11,406 nucleotides of DNA from Verrucomicrobiota bacterium (GTDB taxonomy: Bacteria; Verrucomicrobiota; Verrucomicrobiia; Chthoniobacterales; JAFAMB01): positions 1-11,406 of the forward strand of contig JAFAJU010000516.1 in the NCBI GenBank assembly GCA_019236035.1, read 5' to 3'. This document shows, piece by piece, positions 1 to 7,961 of this stretch; the stretch's first letter is position 1, and each line of letters opens with the position of its first letter. The position numbers and the translations under genes are program-made. Below the pieces are notes generated by a model that was given only the letters and a program-made list of their open reading frames with translations, was not told where the DNA came from and did not search any database.

Positions 1-1
1 T

Positions 2-355
2 CTGTTCCTAGCTCAACAAGCACCCGCACCCGCTCCTCCCGGGGCTCCTCAGACGGATCCACTGTTGAACCTGCTGCCATTTCTTTTCATGGGGGTTCTG
101 TTTTATTTTTTGTTGATTCGTCCGCAACAGAAACGACAGAAGCAACATCAGCAGTTGATGGCCAACCTGAAGACTGGCGACAGAGTAGTCACCAACAGCG
201 GTATTCATGGTTTGATCGCAAACGTGAAAGAAACAACTTTCCTGCTTAAGGTCGCCGATAACGTTAAGATCGAAATTGACAAGAGCGCGGTAGCCGGGAT
301 CGAAAAGCCGGCCGAATCCAAGGCAGCCGCTCCGGAAGCAAAACCGGCCGCTTAG
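2..355 (+). CDS. yajC: YajC, Sec translocon accessory subunit (5' end outside window)
   Basis: YajC is a small inner-membrane protein that associates with SecD and SecF in the Sec translocase and assists protein export. The reading frame is open from the first full codon at position 2 to the TAG at 353-355, giving 117 visible codons. An internal TTG at 65 could be called as a start, but the upstream frame reads LFLAQQAPAPAPPGAPQ, the short Ala/Pro-rich lead-in common before the YajC helix, so the true start probably lies a few codons left of the window. Visible family marks are one membrane helix (LLPFLFMGVLFYFLLI) followed directly by RPQQKRQKQHQQ, then LKTGDRVVTNSGIHG, the conserved small beta domain. 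The tail is Ala/Pro/Glu/Lys-rich. It ends 9 bp before secDF and probably shares its operon. Confidence 0.93.
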   Translation: MFLAQQAPAPAPPGAPQTDPLLNLLPFLFMGVLFYFLLIRPQQKRQKQHQQLMANLKTGDRVVTNSGIHGLIANVKETTFLLKVADNVKIEIDKSAVAGIEKPAESKAAAPEAKPAA

Positions 356-364
356 CAGTTTGCT

Positions 365-2755
365 ATGAACGCGACGTTGACCTTCTTTTTCGGCCTTTTC
401 ATTTTACTCCTTTTCGCCTGGTATTTTCTGACCGACCAAGAGCGGATCAAACGTTGGCTGGGCACGAGCCTGGCCCTCTTGCTCTGTGCATTTTCAATCG
501 ACGCGTTTCTGCCGTTCGAGCAGAAGATTCATCTCGGGCTTGACCTGCAGGGGGGTACTTCGTTCCTGGTACGGCTGGTGCCACCAGTTCCTGAAGAGGG
601 AGGTAAACCGCGGCCGATCACACCAGAGATGCAGGAGCAAGCCGTCGAGGTGATCCGGAAACGGGTGGACGAATTTGGGGTCAGCGAACCGGTTATAACC
701 AAAGAAGGCAACGATCATATTCTTGTCCAGATCCCCGGGCTGAGCACGGCGCAAATTGAAACAGCGCGCCAGCAACTGCAGCGGGTCGCCAAGCTGGAAT
801 TCCGGCTTGTTCATCCGAACAATGAGCAGCTGATACGCCAAATAGCGGCCGGTACGGGTTTTACCCCACCGGGGTATGTGATACTTACTTCAATTGAGCA
901 TCGAAATGGCCAACCGGAAAAACTGTTGGTCAAACGACGCCCTGAACTCACCGGCCAGGATGTTGCGAGCGCACGGCCTGTTTTCGAACAACGCGGCTAC
1001 GAGGTCTCGCTGAGACTGACCCGGGCTGGTGCCGAAGCCTTTCGCCGGGTTACCCGAGATAACATTAATAACCGGCTTGCGATCGTCCTGGATAATGAAG
1101 TGGTGTCGGCCCCAACCATTCAAAGTGAAATCCCGAATGGCGAGGCGGTCATTACCGGCAATTTTACCGCCGAAGAGGCCAGGAATCTCGCGACGGTCAT
1201 GGAGAACCCTCTGCAGACTCCGGTAGCGATCGATGAAACCCGGACGGTTTCTGCGACGTTGGGCCAAGATTCGATTTTCCGAGGTATCGCAGCTGGACTA
1301 GCCGGACTCGCGGCGACGTTGATATTTGTGCTGGTTTATTATCGCGCGGCGGGCTTGGTCGCTTTTATCGGTTTGGCCGTAAACGGCGTATTGCTGTTCG
1401 GCGCGATGGCCCTGTTCGGATTCGTCCTTACCCTACCCGGTATCGCCGGCATCATCTTAACGATTGGTATGGCGATCGACGCCAACGTGTTGATCTATGA
1501 GCGCTTGAGAGAAGAGCTCGAGCACGGCAAGAACCTTAGGCCGGCAATCGATACGGCCTACCGCAAAGCATTCAGCGCGATCGTCGACTCAAACCTGACA
1601 ACTTTGTTGAAAGTTGCCATCCTGTTTTGGCTCGGCTCGGGACCGGTCAAAGGATTCGCGATCACCCTTACGATTGGCATCATCGCCTCGATGTTTTCTG
1701 CCCTGCTGGTGACTCGAAACATCTTCGGCTGGGCCCTGAAGCTTAACCTGGTTAAGCGCATCTCGATGCTGCATTTGATCAAATCCAAGAGTTTCGACTT
1801 CCTGGGGAAGTGGCGGCCCGCCCTGATCGGTTCGGTCATTTTCCTGGCAGCTTCGATCGGTGCTTTTGGACTGCGTGGCAGCAGCATGTTCAATATCGAT
1901 TTTACGGGCGGTGACTTTCTGCTGGTGAAGTCGGCGACGGAGCTTACTGACGCCCAGATTCGCGGCGAACTCGGCAAGATCGGCTTAGGGAATGCAGTGA
2001 TTCAACAAGAGACGAGCCAGCAACAAACCCAGGTGGCACACTTTATTTCAATTCGGTCACCGTTCGGCACGGCGGACAAGATCGCCAATCAACTGAAACA
2101 AGGATTCCCAGCTGCTAATCTCTCCGTTGAGCGATCGGAAGGAGTTGGCCCGATCATGGGTTCACAGCTGGCGGCGACGTCGCTTTTCGCACTCGGGATC
2201 GCGATCTTAGGTATCCTGGCGTATGTGACCATTCGATTCGAATTTTCGTTTGCCATCGGGACGATAGTGGCAATGCTCCACGATCTAGTCATTACTCTCG
2301 GCATTTTCGTCATGGCCGGACGCGAATTTTCGCTAGTCATGGTCGGCGCGATCCTCACTATTGCTGGTTACTCCATCAACGACAAGATCGTCGTATTCGA
2401 CCGTATTCGAGAAGGTCTGCGTTCGGGGAGAAAGGGCTCGATCCAGTATCTGATGAACGCCAGCATCAACGAGACCTTGAGTCGGACCATTCTGACGAGC
2501 GGGGTCACCTTGCTTTGCATGTTGTCGCTGCTGATTTTCGGCGGTCCTGTGCTCGCCGACTTCGCATTCACCAATGTAGTCGGAGTAATCGTGGGCACGT
2601 ACTCTTCAATTTTTATCGCTGCACCGATTGTTCTCTGGTGGTCCAATCTCCGCAAGGGGAACCTGAGACTAGAGGTGTCCAAGCCTCAGGAAGCCGCCCC
2701 CAAAGGCAAACAGGTTGCCACCAAGCAAACTTCGTCACGCGCTCCTAGCCGGTAG
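365..2755 (+). CDS. secDF: SecDF, fused protein-export membrane protein
   Basis: This 796-residue protein joins SecD and SecF, the RND-family pair that uses the proton gradient to pull exported proteins across the inner membrane after the SecA/SecYEG step. The SecD half (about 1-465) has an N-terminal helix, a second hydrophobic stretch near 33-50, the GLDLQGG motif at 58-64, a large periplasmic P1 region, and a membrane bundle from about 305 with LPGIAGIILTIGMAIDANVLIYER (357-380). The SecF half (about 470-796) has a helix near 484-502, IDFTGG at 511-516, VGPIMGSQL at 594-602, and GYSINDKIVVFDRIRE at 668-683. Asp372 and Asp673 sit in the two conserved membrane motifs. The tail is basic and presumably cytoplasmic. 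Separate SecD and SecF are usual in Proteobacteria; fused forms are known in Bacillus, Bacteroidota, Planctomycetes and Verrucomicrobia. The ATG at 365 has no clear Shine-Dalgarno but directly follows yajC. Confidence 0.97.
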   Translation: MNATLTFFFGLFILLLFAWYFLTDQERIKRWLGTSLALLLCAFSIDAFLPFEQKIHLGLDLQGGTSFLVRLVPPVPEEGGKPRPITPEMQEQAVEVIRKRVDEFGVSEPVITKEGNDHILVQIPGLSTAQIETARQQLQRVAKLEFRLVHPNNEQLIRQIAAGTGFTPPGYVILTSIEHRNGQPEKLLVKRRPELTGQDVASARPVFEQRGYEVSLRLTRAGAEAFRRVTRDNINNRLAIVLDNEVVSAPTIQSEIPNGEAVITGNFTAEEARNLATVMENPLQTPVAIDETRTVSATLGQDSIFRGIAAGLAGLAATLIFVLVYYRAAGLVAFIGLAVNGVLLFGAMALFGFVLTLPGIAGIILTIGMAIDANVLIYERLREELEHGKNLRPAIDTAYRKAFSAIVDSNLTTLLKVAILFWLGSGPVKGFAITLTIGIIASMFSALLVTRNIFGWALKLNLVKRISMLHLIKSKSFDFLGKWRPALIGSVIFLAASIGAFGLRGSSMFNIDFTGGDFLLVKSATELTDAQIRGELGKIGLGNAVIQQETSQQQTQVAHFISIRSPFGTADKIANQLKQGFPAANLSVERSEGVGPIMGSQLAATSLFALGIAILGILAYVTIRFEFSFAIGTIVAMLHDLVITLGIFVMAGREFSLVMVGAILTIAGYSINDKIVVFDRIREGLRSGRKGSIQYLMNASINETLSRTILTSGVTLLCMLSLLIFGGPVLADFAFTNVVGVIVGTYSSIFIAAPIVLWWSNLRKGNLRLEVSKPQEAAPKGKQVATKQTSSRAPSR

Positions 2756-2814
2756 GGTGAGGCGAAGTGGTAGGGCTCCTAGCCGATAATCGGACAAATC
2801 TTTGCAGATTTTGT
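2741..2814. repeat. Direct repeat and two small palindromes after secDF
   Basis: An 11-bp direct repeat GCTCCTAGCCG occurs at 2741-2751 (last codons of secDF) and 2775-2785. The second copy runs into the odd palindrome CCGAT-A-ATCGG at 2783-2793, followed by a 6-bp AT-rich stem AAATCT-TTGC-AGATTT at 2796-2811. Together these could form weak hairpins downstream of secDF and might act as a transcription end, but there is no run of T after a strong GC stem. No convincing -35 box for the next gene was found. Confidence 0.4.
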
Positions 2815-2906
2815 GAGCGATGCGGGCTCGCAACCTGCCAGCGCTTCTGCTACAGGTCTAAGAACAGGTGCGATGGACGCTCGATCGCACGATATTCATT
2901 CCCTCC

Positions 2907-3932
2907 ATGTCGACAATTAAGGATGTAGCTGCCCTAGCGGGAGTTTCATATACCACCGTTTCTCACGTAATTAATAAGACACGCCCTGTCAGCGAGAAGG
3001 TGCGTAGTGAGGTCGAGGCGGCGATCCGCCGGTTGAACTACGTGCCCAGCGCCGTCGCAAGATCGCTGAAGCACCAGGCGACATTTACAATCGGCCTACT
3101 TGTATCCAACAGCACCAATCCCTTTTTTTCAGAGTTGGCCCGCGGCATCGAAGATACCTGTTACCGCGCTGGTTATTCAGTTATCCTATGCAACTCGGAC
3201 GATCACCCCGAGCGCCAGCAGACCTATCTCCGAGTATTGCTCGAAAAACGCATAGACGGCCTGATCATCTGTTCCGCAGGCGACGACCTTGGTCTAGCCG
3301 AACATGTCCGTGAAGCCCAGGTGCCGATCATCATCGTCGACCGTGCGGTTAAGGGCGTCACTGCCGATCTCGTGCAAGTCGACCACCTGAAGGGGGGCTA
3401 CCTGGCAACTCGGCATTTGCTCGAACTAAAGCATAAGTCAATCGGCTGTATCGCCGGGCCTGACACTACTTCCGTTAGTATCGAACGTCTGAACGGATAT
3501 CGCAAAGCGCTCGCGGAAGCCGGTGCACCCTTTCGATCTGAATGGGTGGTGATGGGAGATTTTACCGCCGAAGGGGGCTATAAGGCTGCTCGCAGACTAC
3601 TGAAGAGAACTGAACTAACAGCCGTTTTTGCAAGTAATGATCTCATGGGCATCGGTTTGCTACGATTCGCGGCCGAACACGGTATTCGAGTACCCAGCCA
3701 ACTCTCCGTGATCGGCTTTGACGGCATTGAGCTGACCCGTTACTTCTACCCTGCGTTAACTACGGTCGGGCAATCCATTCATCGACAAGGCGAGATCGCT
3801 GCGAGCGCACTTCTTGAGCGCATCCGCAAAGGAGGCGAAGGCCGAGTTCGCCGCATACTGATAAACCCGGAGCTTTGGGTGCGCGAATCGACAGTTGCAC
3901 CCGCGCCGTTTGTTCTGAGCAGACACGAGTGA
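2907..3932 (+). CDS. LacI-family transcriptional regulator, RbsR-like
   Basis: This 341-residue protein is a sugar-responsive DNA-binding repressor of the LacI/GalR family. The N-terminal helix-turn-helix reads STIKDVAALAGVSYTTVSHV (about 2-21). The hinge-helix region ends ARSLKHQ and is followed by a periplasmic-binding-protein-like effector domain with NPFFSELARGIEDTCYRAGY, AVFASNDLMGIGLL, and VIGFDGIELTRYFYPALTTV. The overall wording resembles Escherichia coli RbsR from memory, but the effector is not known. I chose ATG 2907 because family members begin at M-x-T-I-K-D-V-A; a GTG at 2868 would add 13 residues of no family character. Neither start has a good Shine-Dalgarno. The gene converges on the sugar importer operon (4105-7627), whose predicted promoter carries a LacI-type palindrome, so it is the likely regulator of that operon despite lying at its far end. 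Confidence 0.92.
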   Translation: MSTIKDVAALAGVSYTTVSHVINKTRPVSEKVRSEVEAAIRRLNYVPSAVARSLKHQATFTIGLLVSNSTNPFFSELARGIEDTCYRAGYSVILCNSDDHPERQQTYLRVLLEKRIDGLIICSAGDDLGLAEHVREAQVPIIIVDRAVKGVTADLVQVDHLKGGYLATRHLLELKHKSIGCIAGPDTTSVSIERLNGYRKALAEAGAPFRSEWVVMGDFTAEGGYKAARRLLKRTELTAVFASNDLMGIGLLRFAAEHGIRVPSQLSVIGFDGIELTRYFYPALTTVGQSIHRQGEIAASALLERIRKGGEGRVRRILINPELWVRESTVAPAPFVLSRHE

Positions 3933-3938
3933 GGAGGG

Positions 3939-3962
3939 GTGTCGGCGTATCGGCGTGTCGCT
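3939..3962. repeat. Short tandem array, period 8
   Basis: Three consecutive 8-bp units follow the regulator stop codon: GTGTCGGC, GTATCGGC and GTGTCGCT. The units differ by one or two bases. The array is too short to be a CRISPR and encodes nothing visible. It resembles the other short tandem arrays at gene junctions in this window. Confidence 0.6.
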
Positions 3963-3985
3963 ATGCGAGCCGATGGGCCCGGCGA

Positions 3986-4071
3986 CTTATTGTCCCGGAG
4001 GGACTAATGAGAGTAGCCTGGCGCGAAGTGCCTGGAATGGAATAAAAAGAAGCGATCCGTCCCGGAGGGAC
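3986..4071. repeat. Two copies of a hairpin repeat GTCCCGGAGGGAC between convergent genes
   Basis: Two identical 13-mers GTCCCGGAGGGAC lie at 3992-4004 and 4059-4071. Each can form a 5-bp stem GTCCC/GGGAC. Between them is AGCCTGGCGCGAAGTGCCTGG, which also has a small inverted arrangement. They sit in the 172-bp space between the 3' ends of the LacI gene and the permease gene. On the minus strand the second copy is followed, after 9 nt, by a T-rich stretch (CTTCTTTTTATT), so it may help end the importer transcript. From memory this 13-mer is a common dispersed intergenic repeat in Verrucomicrobia and Planctomycetes genomes; that needs a genome search to confirm. Confidence 0.65.
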
Positions 4072-4104
4072 AGGATGATTGGGTAGGAGCCGCTGTTTTG
4101 CGAT

Positions 4105-5130
4105 TTATCGCGTGCGTTCTGCGATCCTAGCTCTATAGGAATCAAGGATTACGGCTAGAATGATAACTCCGCCGGTGATCATCTGGCGCACGAAATCCCC
4201 TACTCCAATCAAGATGAGTCCGTCGGCCAGGACCCCGATCAGGCACGCACCGAGGAAAGTGCCGATAAGCGAGCCGCGGCCGCCGTTCAGACTCGTACCG
4301 CCGATAATAACCGCCGCTATCGCGTTCAGCTCAAACCCGGTACCGAGAATGGGGCTTGCAATCGTAAGCCGAGCCATATAGACGATCGCGCCGATACCAA
4401 CAGTCAGACCAGAAATCACGAAAGCGGCGACCTTAAAGATAAAGGTGTCGTGACCTGACAACCGCACAGCCTCTTCATTGTTGCCAATGGCGTAAATAAG
4501 TCGGCCGAACACCGTTCGGGTCAACACGCCCCATCCGAGCAACACAAGCCCTAGCGCAACCAGGAAGATCGCCGGCATACCCAATAGGGTTGCCGTTCCG
4601 AAATCGTTGAAAGCATTTGGAAACTCGAACAATGTGCGGGCGTTTGTCACCTCCAGAGCCCCGCCGCGGGCTATGTTAAGCATGCCGAGGGTTACGATAA
4701 AGGAGGGAACGCCCCAGAAGCTGGCCACAAATCCGTTAATGAAGCCGCAGACCATGCCGACCGCGACGCTGGTGAGCGCGGCTGCAACGATTGCAACAGG
4801 CACAGGAAGTGTTTCGGCCTTCAGCACGAGCCCGGCCACCATGGCCGAAAGCGCCATCACCGATCCGACGGAAAGATCGATTCCGCCAATCAGGATGACG
4901 AAAGTCATGCCCGTGGCCATTATCAGATTGATGGTAATCTGGGTCAGTATATTGGTAATGTTCGACTCGTCTGTGAAATGCGGTGCGCTGGCGGAGAAAA
5001 TCGCAATCAGCATCAACAGCGCAATCCCGATACCGGCCTCGCGCAGGACCCGTTGCACGACTGCATGCGCCGGCCTTTGCGGTTCCGATACCGCGACCTG
5101 GTCGGGAATTCCGCGGTTTTCGTTCAGCAT
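4105..5130 (-). CDS. RbsC-type sugar ABC importer permease
   Basis: This 341-residue integral membrane protein is the channel subunit of a carbohydrate ABC importer of the ribose/xylose/galactose class (BPD_transp_2 family). Hydrophobic segments recur along its length, for example near 33-48, 64-82, 92-104, 111-134, 183-203, 235-252, 267-278 and 289-310. The family motif GGIDLSVGS is at 82-90, and the ATPase-coupling region ELNAIAAVIIGGTSLNGG is at 267-284. The length is usual for the family (about 320-340). The first 30 residues are a polar cytoplasmic tail. The start ATG at 5130 lies 7 bp after the ATPase stop codon, with GAGGT as a plausible ribosome site. It is the last gene of the operon. 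Two permease chains are expected to pair with the ATPase encoded upstream. Confidence 0.95.
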   Translation of the reverse strand: MLNENRGIPDQVAVSEPQRPAHAVVQRVLREAGIGIALLMLIAIFSASAPHFTDESNITNILTQITINLIMATGMTFVILIGGIDLSVGSVMALSAMVAGLVLKAETLPVPVAIVAAALTSVAVGMVCGFINGFVASFWGVPSFIVTLGMLNIARGGALEVTNARTLFEFPNAFNDFGTATLLGMPAIFLVALGLVLLGWGVLTRTVFGRLIYAIGNNEEAVRLSGHDTFIFKVAAFVISGLTVGIGAIVYMARLTIASPILGTGFELNAIAAVIIGGTSLNGGRGSLIGTFLGACLIGVLADGLILIGVGDFVRQMITGGVIILAVILDSYRARIAERTR

Positions 5131-5137
5131 GCCGACC

Positions 5138-6682
5138 TCAAGGATCCGGGTTCTTTTTCCCTGTCATATACTCGCTGTAGGCTAGCGACAGGATACGTTC
5201 CTCGTCAAACTCGTTGCGGCGAAGTTCGCCGACTAGGCGCCCACGCGAGAGCACCATGATACGATCACAAAGCACCATAAGCTCCGGAAGTTCTGAAGAG
5301 ACCACCAACAACGCCTTGCCATCGGCCGCCAACCGCCGAAGCAACGTGTAGATCTCCGCCTTGGCGCCAACGTCGATACCCCGAGTCGGCTCGTCGAGCA
5401 TGAGCACCGAAGCGTTTCGAAACAGCCACTTCGCGATGATCAGCTTCTGTTGGTTTCCGCCCGATAGTTCCCGGGCGGTCTGCTCGAGCGATCTGAAACG
5501 CACATCAAGCTGCTCAACCCAATGGCGCGCTGTAGCTCGTTCGGTGCGCGCGCGCAAGATCCCCGCTCGGGACACGCGAGCCAAATCGGTCAATGTAAGG
5601 TTGACCCGCAAGGGCATCGGCAGAACAAGCCCTTCATCTTTTCGGTTTTCCGTCAATAGGCAGACGCCATGCCGGACGGCGTCCATAGGGTGATTGAACG
5701 CGACGCGCCGGCCGGCCAGATAGATCTCTCCGCCGTCACGTCGATCGGCGCCGAAAATTGCTCGAAGGGCTTCGGTCCGGCCGGCGCCCACAAGGCCGGC
5801 AAGGCCCGCAATTTCACCATAGTTAAGATCGAATGAGATGCCGTGCGAGCTGCCGCGCACACGCAGTCCCTCAACCCGCAAGGCCGGCTCCAGTGTGGGT
5901 GGCGCTGCACTGCCCGCCTCGCTCGCTGCGACCTCAATCGCGTGCGCCGCAGCTTCCAGCCTGCGACCGACCATGAGCCGGACAAGTTCCGTTGCGCTTG
6001 TCTCGGCGACGGCAACCGTCTCGATCCGGTGCCCGTTACGGAGCACGGTCACACGATCACACAGCTCGAATATTTCCTGCAGATGGTGGGAGACGTAAAT
6101 GACGGTCACCCCGGAAGCGCGCACGCCGCGAATGATCTCGAAGAGGCGCGCCACCTCACGCGGAGTGAGTGTTGCCGTCGGCTCGTCGAGCACGAGCAAC
6201 CGGCCGGTAGTCGAAAGAGCCTTGGCAATTTCGAGAAGTTGGCGTTGCGCAATTCCAAGGTGTTCGACCCGTGTTCCCGGAGCGATACTAAGCCCCACTC
6301 TGTTCAACAACTCAGTTGCGCGCCGCTCTAGAGTTTCCCGGTCAAGCAGAATACCAAATCGCCTCGGAAGCCTTTCGAACAGCAGGTTCTCCGCCACCGA
6401 GAGATAGGGCAACTGGTTGAATTCCTGGTATACGACCCGAATGCCGGCCACCAGCGCGTCGAGCGGGGTCCGCGGATGATACGGCGACCCCAGAAAACGC
6501 ATTGCGCCGCCGTCCGCAATATAAGCGCCGATCAACACCTTGATGAGCGCCGATTTGCCTGCACCATTCTGTCCGACAAGGGCATGGATCTCACCCGGCG
6601 CTATCTCAAGATCGACAGCATCGAGCGCGGTGACGCCGGGGAACCGCTTGACGACACCGCGCAGCTCAAGAATAGGCTCCAT
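5138..6682 (-). CDS. RbsA-type sugar ABC importer ATPase, two nucleotide-binding domains
   Basis: This 514-residue cytoplasmic ATPase powers the sugar importer and has two tandem ABC domains, as in RbsA, XylG and MglA (about 500 residues). Domain 1 has Walker A GQNGAGKS (37-44), a Q-loop at VVYQEFN, a divergent signature LGIAQRQ (142-148), Walker B LLVLDEP (162-168) and a switch His at VSHH (197-200). Domain 2 has the usual degenerate Walker A GLVGAGRT (296-303, Arg for Lys), a perfect signature LSGGNQQ (406-412), Walker B VLMLDEPTRGID (426-437) and Ser for the switch His (VSSELPE). The linker near 245-268 is Ala/Pro-rich. The ATG at 6682 directly abuts the TGA of the binding-protein gene, so the two are probably translated in a coupled way. 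Sequence alone does not fix the sugar. Confidence 0.95.
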   Translation of the reverse strand: MEPILELRGVVKRFPGVTALDAVDLEIAPGEIHALVGQNGAGKSALIKVLIGAYIADGGAMRFLGSPYHPRTPLDALVAGIRVVYQEFNQLPYLSVAENLLFERLPRRFGILLDRETLERRATELLNRVGLSIAPGTRVEHLGIAQRQLLEIAKALSTTGRLLVLDEPTATLTPREVARLFEIIRGVRASGVTVIYVSHHLQEIFELCDRVTVLRNGHRIETVAVAETSATELVRLMVGRRLEAAAHAIEVAASEAGSAAPPTLEPALRVEGLRVRGSSHGISFDLNYGEIAGLAGLVGAGRTEALRAIFGADRRDGGEIYLAGRRVAFNHPMDAVRHGVCLLTENRKDEGLVLPMPLRVNLTLTDLARVSRAGILRARTERATARHWVEQLDVRFRSLEQTARELSGGNQQKLIIAKWLFRNASVLMLDEPTRGIDVGAKAEIYTLLRRLAADGKALLVVSSELPELMVLCDRIMVLSRGRLVGELRRNEFDEERILSLAYSEYMTGKKNPDP

Positions 6683-7627
6683 TCAGGAACCCGGCGCTGT
6701 CACAAGCTTAATAGGCGTTTTGATCCAGCCCTCAAGTTTCTCGCCCTTAAGCGCCTTCATCGCATAGTCAATTCCATTTGCGGCCATTTGGCTGCCGAAC
6801 TGATCTATCGTCGCCAGCAGCTTGCCTTCTTTCAGCAGCGGTTGAACCGCAGGGATGTTGTCGAAACCGACGACTTTGATCTGTCCTGATTTGCCGGCGG
6901 CATCGATTGCCTTTATGACCCCAAGGGCCATTGAGTCATTGGCTGCCATCACGCCCTGGATATCGGGATGCGCTGTCAGCATATTCGAGAAGACCGTGTT
7001 GGCCTCCTCTGTCTCCCAGTGCGCGGTACGAGAGTCGAGCAAGTCAAGTTTGCCGTCCTTGACAGAATCATCAAACCCAAGTTTTCGTTGCTGGGCGTTA
7101 TCGGCTCCCGGATTGCCTTCGATGATAACGACTTTGCCACCTGGGCCTAAGGCCTTGGCAAGCTCATCTCCCGACATCTTCGCTCCCGCTCGGTTATCGG
7201 GACCGACAAATGCGAGCGAAACGCCCGCCTGCTTCTTGGCCGCTTCGTCCAAGGCTACGTCAATATTGATGACGACGATGCCGGCCTTGATGGCACGCGC
7301 AAGCGGTGGTACGAGCGCACGTGAGTCAGCCGGCGCGACGACGATGGCGTCGACCTTCTTAGTGATAAAATTTTCGACAGCGTTGATCTGAGTGTCGATG
7401 TCCGTCTCAGAATGCATCCCGACCGGAATCAGGGTGAGATCGCCGCGCTCTTCGACATGTTTTACCGCGCCTTCCTGCATGTCTTTGAAGAACTCATTCG
7501 CGAGCGATTTCATTACGAGACCGATTACCGGTTTCTTGGTGTCCTCGGCTTTCCCAACGCTGGCCACAAACAGCACCAGGGGTAAACCCAGCGAGATGAT
7601 CGCAAGCACTCTACGCATTCTTTTCAT
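6683..7627 (-). CDS. RbsB-type periplasmic sugar-binding protein
   Basis: This 314-residue protein is the soluble periplasmic receptor that delivers sugar to the importer. The N-terminus is a classic Sec signal peptide: basic KRMRR, a hydrophobic core (VLAIISLGLPLVLFVA), then a probable cut after GKA at residue 27. The mature part is a Peripla_BP_4 fold: IGLVMKSLANEFF near the start, VDAIVVAPADSRALVPPLARAIKAGI, NIDVALDEA, VVIIEGNPGADNAQQRKLGF, and GVMAANDSMALGVIKAI, then KVVGFDNIPA. These match ribose/allose-class binding proteins, but the ligand cannot be read from them. The start ATG at 7627 is fixed by a strong Shine-Dalgarno GGAGGAG at 7634-7640, 6-7 nt away. It is the first gene of the operon and follows a leader of about 235 nt. 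Its stop codon touches the ATPase start. The Sec machinery encoded earlier in the window would export such a protein, though no direct link is implied. Confidence 0.95.
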   Translation of the reverse strand: MKRMRRVLAIISLGLPLVLFVASVGKAEDTKKPVIGLVMKSLANEFFKDMQEGAVKHVEERGDLTLIPVGMHSETDIDTQINAVENFITKKVDAIVVAPADSRALVPPLARAIKAGIVVINIDVALDEAAKKQAGVSLAFVGPDNRAGAKMSGDELAKALGPGGKVVIIEGNPGADNAQQRKLGFDDSVKDGKLDLLDSRTAHWETEEANTVFSNMLTAHPDIQGVMAANDSMALGVIKAIDAAGKSGQIKVVGFDNIPAVQPLLKEGKLLATIDQFGSQMAANGIDYAMKALKGEKLEGWIKTPIKLVTAPGS

Positions 7628-7862
7628 GTTTATCTCCTCCGATGGTTAATTCGGGATGATGATCCGCTGATACTTTCTCATGACCGATCGCCGCCATTTG
7701 TGCGACGCTCAGGCACCTCAACAAAGGGGTGATAATCCCCGTAGACAAAAGAACTTTCATGGCTTTGGAGGAACAACGGCGCCGCGACGGCAACGCCGGT
7801 ACGGTGACGGTTCGTTCCGGAGGGATTTGCAGTGTGACTTTATTTGTAAGCGCGTTTTGGGC

Positions 7863-7874
7863 GCAAACGTTTGC
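7863..7874. promoter_or_regulatory. LacI-family operator-like palindrome
   Basis: GCAAACGTTTGC is a perfect 12-bp palindrome with the central AAACGTTT typical of operators bound by LacI, PurR, RbsR and CcpA relatives. It covers the transcription start predicted from the promoter just upstream on the minus strand, a placement expected for a repressor site. The RbsR-like protein encoded at 2907-3932 is the obvious candidate to bind it. This is inferred from sequence only. Confidence 0.7.
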
Positions 7875-7947
7875 ACGTGACCTTATGAACTAGGTTCGTC
7901 CAGGTCAAGTGTTATCGTCACCGCCGCGCAGGGCCAACGTGACCTGG
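7875..7947. promoter_or_regulatory. Three TGACCT half-sites around the importer promoter
   Basis: ACGTGACCT occurs twice as a 9-bp direct repeat (7875-7883 and 7937-7945). Between the copies lies the inverse AGGTCA at 7902-7907. The outer pair forms an 8-bp inverted repeat, CCAGGTCA (7900-7907) against TGACCTGG (7940-7947). The sites flank and overlap the -35 box, so they might bind a second regulator. No protein can be assigned. Confidence 0.4.
7880..7908 (-). promoter_or_regulatory. Putative sigma-70 promoter of the sugar importer operon
   Basis: On the minus strand, TTGACC (7908-7903) is separated by 17 nt from TAAGGT (7885-7880). The -35 box matches consensus at five of six positions; the -10 box is weak (T, A and final T). 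A start about 7 nt downstream would fall near 7873, inside the palindrome at 7863-7874. The spacing and the operator overlap support the call more than the -10 box does. Confidence 0.45.
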
Positions 7948-7961
7948 GCGTCCCGCCGGTG

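Noticed and set aside
2783..2814. Intrinsic terminator after secDF
   Set aside because: The stems are short and AT-rich, and no T run follows a GC-rich stem, so they are noted only as palindromes.
2868..2906. GTG start for the LacI-family regulator
   Set aside because: The 13 extra residues have no family character; LacI proteins begin at the M-x-T-I-K-D-V-A found at 2907.
4607..5185. 192-codon plus-strand frame
   Set aside because: It is antisense to the permease and the end of the ATPase; the composition is that of a shadow frame.
7611..7793. Small minus-strand frame overlapping the binding-protein start
   Set aside because: It lies in the operon leader, overlaps the strongly supported signal-peptide start in another frame, and its product shows no domain or membrane character.
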